Origin: Phoronis pallida | Lineage: Eukaryota > Phoronida > Phoronidae | Assembly (NCBI GenBank): GCA_028565715.1 | Contig: JAOXYC010227348.1 | Span: 1-10,752 of the forward strand | Length of the DNA stretch: 10,752 nt | Reading direction: 5' to 3' | In this document: piece after piece, positions 1 to 7,542 of the stretch | Layout: each line of letters begins with the position of its first letter | How positions within the stretch are numbered: the first letter of the stretch is position 1 | Notes under the pieces: model-generated | Databases searched by the model: none | Seen by the model: only the letters and a program-made list of their open reading frames with translations | What the model was told of the DNA's origin: nothing | Translations under genes and position numbers: made by a program

Positions 1-58
1 CTTTTTACTTAGAGTAAGACGTGTACATTATCCATGGTATTTTAATGAAATTTTATTT

Positions 59-372
59 GAAGCTGTCTCATCCTTGGTCCGGATTTGGCGTCAAAACGCA
101 AACCACCTAGACATGTTGTGTATGAGTTTCTGAAACATAACTTACTTGAGTCAAAAAATTCAAAAAAAAAAAGTAAGGTGTGATTTGAGAGCCTTTTATC
201 CGAAAAAGGTCAAACAAACACAAAAGCTCTCAAATCACGCCTTACAGATGTTTTGAATGTTTTTTCTCAGATGCAAGTAAGTTATGTTCAACAAAGGACT
301 CATACATAACATTTCTAGTTGATTTGCGATTTGACGCCAGATTGGGACAAACAAGGAGACAGTATCTTTAAG
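59..372. repeat. Foldback (hairpin) element with two ~140-bp arms
   Basis: The left arm (about 59-197) and the reverse complement of the right arm (about 222-371) align over nearly their whole length at roughly three quarters identity, with small gaps. About 25 bp of unpaired sequence lies between them. Matching blocks include TGGCGTCAAA, ATGTATGAGT, AACATAACTTACTTG and GTGATTTGAGAGC on the left, each found inverted on the right. The outer ends match as CTGTCTC and GAGACAG. No target-site duplication is clear and no protein is encoded. The shape fits an old MITE or foldback element. A palindromic duplication of unique DNA is the alternative. If transcribed, either strand would fold into a long imperfect hairpin RNA. 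Confidence 0.8.
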
Positions 373-3300
373 AGAATGAGCTGTGGGGTGATCAATACAA
401 GAGTTCTAGTATGAATCCCATCAATCATGCTGAGATAATACAAGAAAAAACACTCCACTTTTTTATCATGTTTTCATTCTCAAATTTTATCCTTTAATTA
501 AGTTAATAATATGTTCATAATGACTTTCATTTTGCTTGCACTGATTATCTGTATTTGTGTGTACACCTTTTGATTCTTTAATCATAAATTCATTCATACA
601 TCATATGCATTTTTAGTTGTACACGAAACTGACACAGAATTCATTGTAATTTCACCGCACAATAAGTGTACAGTGACATGAAGTCATGACTTCGAAATCA
701 CGAATTCATATCAAAACCACAGACATGTCGGATTAAGCAAAGTTTTTCCAAAGTTGATCCTGTATGAAGAAAGGTTTCTGTTCCTCAAATTTTGCTGCAG
801 AGGCATTTTATTGGCAATCTATCAATGGTTTTTATTAATGTTGAAGATAACAGCTTTTGAAAGAGACTTTAGTAACAAAAGTTTGACAATTTAATCCGAC
901 AGCTTAAACTAAAAGGTTTCCAGCTTAAACCTTGTGAAAATGCTGTTAATGCAGGCTCCCCTATTTTATCAGATCCCGGATTGTTATGTGACAGTTAGTC
1001 GGTAAATGTGCGTCAACATATTAATTTACATATAATGGTAGTAATAGATCTGTTGTTTAGTTACTAAAGTATCAAAAAATCCAATCAAAAGATTGTATTC
1101 AGTTACCATGACCTTATACAAAGCAATATTACCTCTATGTTTATGTATGCAACTCAATCTCTTTTCAAACTTGATTTTTGTAAACACTGAACTCAAGTGA
1201 CAAAATAGTAAATTTTTCATGAATAATAAATTAACTGAATATTAAACAGTGCATTGATAATTTATTCATTGTCAATGTGCGGGCTATCCATCTAAGAGGG
1301 CAACAAAACTCAAACACCTTAAGTGCGGTTTCAAACTCAGAGTCTTCAGCATTGAAAGTATGAATTAAGAGAAATGAACCAATAATATAAGTTTTAAAGC
1401 GAGCGTCCTCAAAGAATGCACATTAAAAAACTTTAAATTGCCTTCTTATAAATATTTTTGTTTGGAATTTTGCCAACAGGTGTCACACCTGTAAAGAAAT
1501 AAATATTCACGTGTTTCTGGTTCAAGAAAAAAATGCACTGCTAAAAACTTTCAATTGAGGGCAATTTATACAGATCCAAAAAGACAAAAATAAAATGCCA
1601 CTACCACCCTAATCAAACTGTTAGAGTTGTTTTAACACATGCGGTTGGTTAATTATTGGGGGGTCTACTTCTTGCTTGTCATGGAAATGCCATCAGGTTT
1701 TTAAAATAACGAATTGTACACATACTTTTTTTTTAACAACTAAACAAAAAGGAACATGGTATTTATACCAATCATGAAATTCAATTTCCAATGTTCACTA
1801 GGGTATATCTTGACGTCAATGTATTTAATAACAACACTGTACTAATACTTTGTGACCGACTGAAACAGGTCGTCAATAAAAAACTGTAGCCACAATCTAT
1901 TTTTAGCGTGATTATTTATAAACATGTACGTAGGAGTGTAAGGTTGTGGATGACATTGCTCAGTGAATGTGACATTCTGAGCAGTGCAGTGACAATTTAC
2001 TGTCTGGTGAGAATTAATGAATGACGAAACCAGTTTGCTTGAATTGGAGATTAATGCTTCCATATTTTTTAACGGTTCTGAAATGCACATTGATTGTGTC
2101 TGGGGGATTTTTTCAAGGTTGAAATATTTCTGATCTCAATTGAAAAACCTTAAAAAGCTCAGACATCTATGATAATATTAAACAGTTTACAGTTGAATTC
2201 CAAAACAATAACTTAAAACCATATCTTGCTTGTGTACTTTCCGTACAAATTCTGTTTTTATAAAATTATCAATTTAGAAATATGGTTTTGCCTGCATGTT
2301 GTAAAATTTATTTATAGCCTTTTAAACTGAACATGTATTCCCAAAATAAACATTTTTCAATTAATGTCAAGTTTTTTTTCCAAATGACAAATGGATTTTT
2401 TTCTGTGTATATCCATACTTCAACTCACCCTTGAAAAAAATATGCCATCTCCTGTTCAACAATGGATACAAAATTTAATCAATTTTAACATAGAGCATTG
2501 AACAATGTCAATAGTTAGTTAGGAGAGCTTACATAGATGAACCTAGGTAAACTAATCTATATTTACACTGTGATGAATTCCATACATAGATGAGAGAGTT
2601 TAATTGACAGGCATGTCAGCGTAACAGGTAAAAATATTTACTCAACTCCCAGTATGAGATCTGTCCAAGTCTTGTAATTAACATTTAAACACTAAACATG
2701 AAGGCAAATGATTGAAAACAGATTTGAACATATAATTTCCCCAACAGCAAAAATCTATTTATTTTACCTGATGGTTTGAGTCTCTACTTCTCTTATATAA
2801 ATTTTCATTCGCATCCTCATCGGTGATGGAATAGAGTCATTTTTGAAACATATGTACATAGTTTGTGGTTTTGTATTAACATGGATATATTAACGAAAAC
2901 ATGCATTGTGATATTTTTTCTATTACGACCGAAAACGAACATTTTCCTTTTTGAAATTTACAGTCAGTCTAATATTAGTCTATTACAAAATTATGTACAT
3001 TGCCAAAACTGTTGCAAATGTTTGGGTTTTTGAGCATCAGAGTTATGCTATACTGGTAGCCTTATTTTCAGAATTCCATGGAAGAGTCTGGGTTTCTGGA
3101 ATTTTCTATCTCGATTTAATTCACTACAGTGCACAATGTTAATGACAACACATAATGGTTACAAGGGGATTTATGAATTCCACAATTCAGGTCTAATGAA
3201 TGAGCTGTGAGATAAAAATACATAAAATATTGATCATTACCTCCCTGGGAAGTTCATTAACTGTGGATCTCAATCAGACTGATATAGAATGAACATGTAC

Positions 3301-3787
3301 TTGTTTTGAGAGGAGGTATGGCTGTTAGCCTAGATGTTTTGAGTTAGGTCTGCAATACAATTTACTCAACAAATTCTCTTGAATGTAAACTGACAACATT
3401 CTATTGCATTGCAGGCAAACATTTGTGTGATTCGGGTGCATATTTCATGATTTTTTTCTGTCTAAATTAAACTAGCATGTGAATGAAAACTATGCAGACA
3501 ACAGTGCTACACAGATCAACCTGTACGCCGAGATTTGAACACTTTTCATAAAGAAAATCTTGAATGGTTGAAATTGTCGCGATAGAACAGAACTACGTAA
3601 ATGCTGTCTCAATATTATTTTATTCTATGATAAAATCTCATTGATTTCCACTCAAAAATTAAAATTTCAATGGCAAGGCACCCAGACATTGCCTCTCTGG
3701 TACAGCGTATCTATTCTGCCTCTCATTCTAATCTCACAAATGACAACCTCAGCTCGTGAACTCTAATTTTTTTTTAATGTTTTTATA
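373..3787. other. AT-rich non-coding stretch, no gene recognised
   Basis: Both strands were read and no convincing exon was found. Short open frames at 1026-1220 and 1842-2090 (minus) and 2951-3142 (plus) are of lengths expected by chance in DNA this AT-rich and have no supporting splice sites or recognisable motifs. Small structures are present: a 14-bp perfect palindrome GAAGTCATGACTTC (680-693), a possible TIR element (727-901), a direct repeat CAGCTTAAAC (900-909 and 922-931), and a 7-bp stem with a 3-base loop, ACAGGTGTCACACCTGT (1478-1494). The stretch may be intergenic, 3' flank of the minus-strand gene suggested near 3.8 kb, or intron. Confidence 0.5.
727..901. repeat. Possible small TIR element (MITE remnant)
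   Basis: The 11-bp sequence TGTCGGATTAA (727-737) recurs as its exact reverse complement TTAATCCGACA at 891-901. The similarity runs on weakly inward for some 20 bp, with AAAGTTTTT-like sequence facing AAACTTTTG once gaps are allowed. The 175-bp interval is AT-rich and non-coding. No target-site duplication is visible, so this may be a decayed MITE or a chance inverted repeat. Confidence 0.35.
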
Positions 3788-3793
3788 TTTATT
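3788..3793 (-). promoter_or_regulatory. Candidate polyadenylation signal AATAAA
   Basis: On the minus strand AATAAA lies about 15 nt beyond the TAG stop of the candidate terminal exon at 3809-4146 and is followed by an A-rich run. This would give a very short 3' UTR. The hexamer is common by chance in DNA this AT-rich, so its value is as support for the exon and not on its own. Confidence 0.25.
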
Positions 3794-3808
3794 TTTTGCT
3801 TTACATTG

Positions 3809-4146
3809 CTAAATGTCAGCTGCACAGGATTTCAGTTTGGCCATCCAGAAGACATACCATCTATAGTACATGGTAAAGTCATCCAACCCATCAACAAGAA
3901 TGCCTATTGTCAATATAAATAAGTCAGACCATTGACTACCATTAACAACTAGACAAGCACAGGTTAAAACAACATGTGTTATCATAATCAGATAAACTTC
4001 ATTATTCTTAAATTTGTCGTCATCAAGTTTGTTTACAATGATGCATATGTGTGCTATGAAATTGAGGAATGCACACGATGTTTTTAATTTCAACATGTTG
4101 CCATAATTTGTTGAGTGATCAACTGTTTGTAACCAGTTGGAATAAA
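3809..4146 (-). CDS. Candidate terminal exon of an unidentified multi-pass membrane protein (partial)
   Basis: The minus strand is open for about 140 codons here, the longest open stretch in the window, and ends in TAG at 3809-3811. The open frame has no convincing ATG start upstream, so an internal or terminal exon fits better than a single-exon gene. A good acceptor (pyrimidine-rich, ending TTGCCAG) sits at 4147-4149 and gives 2 nt plus 111 codons. A second possible acceptor (ATTCAG) would start the exon at 4171 in phase 0. The peptide has hydrophobic segments at about residues 22-38, 50-68 and 72-87, then an aromatic-rich stretch (FTMYYRWYVFWMAKL) and a short polar tail. The charged KLDDDKFKNN loop lies between the first two segments. 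I do not recognise the family. An AATAAA follows the stop, and the 42-nt exon candidate at 4413-4454 has compatible phase. Chance remains possible. Confidence 0.4.
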
Positions 4147-4412
4147 CTGGCAACATACAATGTAGAATTTTCTGAATTATTTGGGTTAAAAAATGCAAGA
4201 TTAGCCTACACACCTCAGAAATGTTTTGCTTTTCAGTTTTTAAATTATCTGGACAGAAACTGAGAGCTGCAACAGAAACTTTAATAATTAAATTTAGTTA
4301 AAGGTAGACCATGAAACAAGAGGTTAAAATATTTTGAAAAATCTAGGTTGAATATAATTGAATTTTATGTTTTAACATTTGGAAGTGTCCAAAAATGAAG
4401 AAAAACACATAC

Positions 4413-4454
4413 CTTCAAGAACTCCGACAGCCATTGTCCAAGTGTGTTCTCGGG
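4413..4454 (-). CDS. Candidate 42-nt internal exon on the minus strand (partial)
   Basis: On the minus strand this 42-nt segment has an acceptor of the form TTTTTAATTTCAG immediately upstream and a donor AAG|GTATGTG immediately downstream, both close to animal consensus. It is visibly richer in G+C than its flanks. Two frames are open. Phase 0 reads PENTLGQWLSEFLK and joins in frame to the terminal exon starting at 4171. The other frame reads REHTWTMAVGVLE and joins in frame to the terminal exon starting at 4146. The sequence does not decide between them. Intron length to the next exon would be about 240-270 nt. The splice-site quality and neighbouring long open frame argue for it; the short length argues for caution. 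Confidence 0.3.
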
Positions 4455-5090
4455 CTGAAATTAAAAATTTAGAACTTGTCATATCACTATTGAGATTGAT
4501 ATTGTACAGAAATAAGCACCCTGTATATATCCAGCTGCTTTTTAAAACTGAATGTTGGTGGGGTTTTGTGAAACAACCAAAATTTGGAATTTTTCATGAA
4601 GGACATTCATGGACAGGTAAGCATTGGGTTGTTAACCCAAAAAAATATTTTTCACAAACAATGTTTTGTCCAACCATTTTTTGTGTACATACTCCATACA
4701 AAAGAATATTAAATTGAAAACTTATTTTTTTGCAATTTATCAACTTTCAAAAGCTAGTAAATCTGTTATTGAAGAGACTTTACAAAATGCATGCATATGC
4801 TGCCCAATCAATGTAATTGACTGTAATCGGGAATAGAGCTTATCTAATAACAGAACCCATGGCTAGTCAACGTAGGCAGAGTTAATGAAATCACACTGGC
4901 AGATTTTACACAATTTCTACAGTTCTGCAGATAAATGAACTACAAATCAAATGAATTGGCAGAGAGATAATTAAAGACAGCCTCAGTGCAACCAACGTAT
5001 TCACCAATCCGAAATGTGTTAGAATGTCATCCAAATTTGATCAACTGAATGTTTCATTTCTAGGAATTTAATTCTGAATTTATGGAAGAA
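4455..5090. other. AT-rich stretch, probably intronic or intergenic
   Basis: No gene is supported. The plus strand holds an open frame reaching 4717 with a strong donor CAG|GTAAGC at 4616/4617, discussed as a low-confidence exon candidate at 4510-4616. The remainder up to the GC-rich repeat at about 5097 shows no open frame, RNA gene or repeat that I can identify. Confidence 0.4.
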
Positions 5091-5096
5091 CTAGAT

Positions 5097-5464
5097 GAGT
5101 GACCCGCGCTTCGCTGCGGGGTGTGCGCGTGCTTCGCACGTGCTTCGCACGTGTACACACATTACACATGCACACCCCGTTACCTTGACCCACCTCGACT
5201 TTTACCGACTTTTCCAGCGCTTCGCGCGCTCTTGCCTGTGCGGGGTGTGCGCGTGCTTCGCACGTGCAAACCCCGTGCACATGTACACCCCATTGCCTTG
5301 ACCAAACTCAACTTTTCCCGACTTTCCACGCTTCGCGCAAAACTGCACGTGCAGGCACGTGCGGGGTGTGCGCGTGCTTCGCACGTGCACACCCCGTGCA
5401 CTTGCACACCTCGGCACTTTGAGTCACCTCGACTGTTCCAGCGCTTCGCGCTGTCAAAACTTGC
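5097..5464. repeat. CpG-rich three-unit tandem repeat (~121-124 bp period)
   Basis: The decamer GTGTGCGCGT, followed each time by GCTTCGCACGTG, recurs at 5121, 5245 and 5366, giving periods of 124 and 121 bp. Each unit then runs through a CACACCCCGT-like stretch, an ACCTCGACTTTT-like stretch and a GCGCTTCGCG-like hairpin. A partial copy of the GC-rich part (CCCGCGCTTCGCTGCGGG) starts the array. Units differ by substitutions and small indels. The many open frames on both strands here are by-products of the repeat and are not genes. Composition is sharply different from the AT-rich surroundings, which suggests an inserted mobile or satellite-like sequence. TAGAT lies on both sides (5092-5096 and 5523-5527), a weak possible target duplication. 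Confidence 0.85.
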
Positions 5465-5505
5465 GGACAGACGGACACACAGACAGACAGACACACAGAC
5501 ACACA
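5465..5505. repeat. GACA/CACA microsatellite tail
   Basis: A run built of GACA, GACG and CACA tetramers directly follows the third GC-rich tandem unit. A simple-repeat tail at one end of a repeat is typical of the 3' end of some retroelements, but no reverse transcriptase or RNA polymerase III box is present, so class cannot be assigned. Confidence 0.85.
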
Positions 5506-5636
5506 TTTTCATACTTATATATTAGATTACGTTATAATTTGGCGTGGCAATTAATGCTTTATTCAGTGGTATTGCCTGGTATAGACGCAATGGGTAATAT
5601 ATCTCCCTGGGGTCATTTAATAAATATACTGCATGT

Positions 5637-5680
5637 AAGTGATGTTAGCAGAAGAGAGTGTGCTTCTGCACAATCACTTG
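5637..5680. repeat. Short two-part hairpin
   Basis: Two nested stems are visible. AAGTGAT pairs with ATCACTT on the outside and GCAGAAG (5648-5654) pairs with CTTCTGC (5663-5669) on the inside, separated by a small bulge and closed by an 8-base loop. The pairing does not extend clearly beyond 44 nt, which is short for a microRNA precursor. Function unknown. Confidence 0.4.
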
Positions 5681-6297
5681 AGATTTAGCATCTTAAGTGG
5701 CAGCCTGCATTCAGTACGCAATTACTGATTGATTTGAAGAAAACATGGATACTTTACCAGGCTTGTTTTTTAATTCTGAGTGTACTATTATCCCACCCCC
5801 CTAAATCCGGGTGATGTAATTGGAATAACACTCATAGGCATACATCGCTAAGTAACATTATCGTTAGCTTTTGAATTATGATGATCCGTTTCTGATTTCA
5901 TCAGCGGAATTTATTTATTTATTCAGAGGAAAGTAAAGATTCAACCCAATACAACCAACCTCATTTAACAACGTTGGTAATTTAGCGCCTAGCTAAGAAG
6001 CAATGTACCGCTTTAACAGACAGATTTTCTGTTGCAGAATTAATTCACAGTAAATATAGATTTTCATAAACTTTTGATGGCTAGACAGCTGTTGCCCTAG
6101 TGTTTTATTACCTCAACTAGAAAACTTCTGTTTTCAATTTACCACTAAAATATTAATGCAAGTCGGCTGAACAAAACTGCCTTCGCAAACAGTGAGCACT
6201 GCAAAAACTGGAAAAGGCATGTATCCCATATGTCTGACTTCAACACCATCACTATAGAATAACCTGCACATTTTGCATTTTTTTTAATATAATTCAC
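5681..6297. other. Non-coding stretch, nothing identified
   Basis: Read on both strands. No open frame of note, no RNA gene and no clear repeat. A C-rich patch (CCCACCCCCC) lies near 5795. Minus-strand donor-like sites near 5752 and 6112 do not bound any stop-free exon. Confidence 0.4.
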
Positions 6298-6302
6298 AAC
6301 AT
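6298..6302. repeat. Left target-site duplication AACAT
   Basis: AACAT directly precedes the left terminal repeat of the element at 6303-6783 and recurs directly after its right end (6784-6788). This is the mark left by staggered cutting at insertion. Confidence 0.7.
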
Positions 6303-6783
6303 CAAGGTGGATTATCAACTTGGTGGCCAGACTCTAAAACATGCTGGCCGGACTCTAAAACATGCTGGCCGGACTCTAAAACATGCTGGCCGGACTCTAA
6401 AACTTAATGCCTGGTGTTCAAAACTTCGTGCCCGAACTTCAAAACACAATGGCCGGACCCAAAAAAATATGCATGACAAATAGCATTAAACGCTCTGTTA
6501 TGATGAAAAAATTATGCACATTATTATGACTCAAACTGCATAATGATTTGAGAGTGTCGCATGTTGATTGGCTCATCGAAGAATTGTACGGGAACTAAGT
6601 TTTGGACACCGGGCATTATGTTTTGGGTCCGGGCATGAAGTTTTTTGGGTCCGGCCACCAAGTTTAGTGAGTTCGGCCTTTGTGTTTTGAAGTCCGGGTA
6701 CCAGGTTTGGACACCGGGCATTATGTTTTAGAGTCCGGCCACCATGTTTTAGAATCCGGCCACCAAGTTGATAATCCACCTTG
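6303..6783. mobile_element. Non-autonomous DNA transposon (MITE/foldback type) with inverted 21-bp repeat arrays
   Basis: The element is 481 bp. Its ends are inverted copies: CAAGGTGGATTATCAACTTG at the left is found exactly inverted at the right (about 6764-6783), and it is flanked by direct AACAT duplications. Inward of each end lies an array of about 21-bp units with consensus near TGGCCGGACTCTAAAACATG, in opposite orientation on the two sides: roughly seven units on the left (about 6324-6472) and eight or nine on the right (about 6590-6762). The outermost units are the most regular and the inner ones diverge. A unique core of about 115 bp separates the arrays and holds an ATTATGCA/TGCATAAT inverted pair. 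No transposase is encoded, so it would have been moved in trans. The 5-bp duplication and these ends do not match a superfamily I can name with confidence. Confidence 0.88.
6324..6407. repeat. Four regular 21-bp tandem units in the left arm
   Basis: TGGCC(A/G)GACTCTAAAAC recurs at 6324, 6345, 6366 and 6387 with an exact 21-bp period, and the second and third units are identical. The high regularity compared with the inner units suggests recent local expansion, by slippage or unequal exchange, after or during spread of the element. Confidence 0.9.
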
Positions 6784-6788
6784 AACAT
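6784..6788. repeat. Right target-site duplication AACAT
   Basis: Second copy of AACAT, directly after the terminal CCACCTTG of the element, matching 6298-6302. Confidence 0.7.
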
Positions 6789-7340
6789 GTATTGTCAGAT
6801 AATTAACTTATTAGACAATGGTAAATTTGCTGAAGATGTGTGTGAGTGTGTCCTGCAAATATTGGTGTCAAAACATAAGGGTCTTGAATTTATCAGTTTC
6901 CTGAGCATGTATCCATCTACAGGCAAGATAGACTCGCTCAAACATGTATCATAACCTCTTAGATTGATAACCCGAATGCTTTCAACCACCCAAACAGCAA
7001 TCATTCTCTAGAACATTTTTAAAAAAACACAGAACAGTTGATGACTCCTGAAATGTAAGTCGCACTAAATCAATGGACAAGTCTTCCCTTATTCCCCAAG
7101 TTGTGATCAGTTAGAGTGAAGTATTATCAGTCATTTGATGATATTAGCTCACCTGTTAAAACACTTGGTTAATATCAGTGTACTACTATTTATAGACATA
7201 TCTATTGATGAGCAATAAGACTGGTAAAGATTACACAAATAAACCTCTCAAAACAGCCTCTAGACACTCATGCATGCTAGATTTATGAGCGTTAAGATAT
7301 TCTTCAGCAGTATATCTTTGGGTAATAAATTTTTCTAGAA
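6789..7340. other. AT-rich stretch with one possible minus-strand exon
   Basis: No gene is supported. The minus-strand open frame at 6795-7004 is short and carries no recognisable motif. A 68-nt minus-strand segment (7153-7220) lies between a good acceptor and a good donor and is open in one frame; it is treated as a low-confidence exon candidate. Nothing else was identified. Confidence 0.35.
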
Positions 7341-7542
7341 ATCCATCCAACTACCGAGCTATTTTTTAAGCCATAAAGCAGAGAAAAAATGTTCATTTGA
7401 TATTGGAACTCGGTACTACATGTACTTTTGACTGTTTGGAGAATCCCAACCAACCTAAGCTATTTTTAAGCAATGCAAAGAGAAAAATGTTCAGGTAATA
7501 ATGGATCTAAGGGCGCCTGGTCTGTAGACTGTTTGGAGAATC
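7341..7542. repeat. Diverged direct duplication, two ~100-bp units
   Basis: Unit one (about 7341-7445) and unit two (about 7446-7542) share, in the same order, CCAAC(T/C)A(C)C, GAGCTATTTTTTAAGC versus AAGCTATTTTTAAGC, AGAGAAAAA(A)TGTTCA, and ACTGTTTGGAGAATC (7431-7445 and 7528-7542). Spacing of matching blocks is 97-101 bp. The middle of each unit has diverged. No coding potential survives in both units. Confidence 0.75.

Noticed and set aside
1842-2090. 82-codon minus-strand frame starting with ATG
   Set aside because: Its length is within chance for 10 kb of AT-rich DNA, composition is unremarkable, and there is no motif, splice support or polyadenylation context.
3241-3360. Minus-strand segment between a good acceptor (TTGTATTGCAG) and a donor (GAG|GTAATG)
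   Set aside because: All three frames contain stop codons, also when later acceptors are used, so it is not a coding exon.
5080-5525. Several open frames on both strands, rich in Cys, Arg and His
   Set aside because: They all lie in the CpG-rich tandem repeat. Frames are open on both strands at once because the GC-rich units contain few stop codons; the peptides are repeats of the DNA unit and not proteins.
6524-6788. Minus-strand open frames with repeated peptide (PGVQ, LVAGPK, GGRTLKH)
   Set aside because: They are translations of the 21-bp repeat array in the right arm of the transposon-like element. A 21-bp period keeps the frame, so open frames appear without selection for protein.
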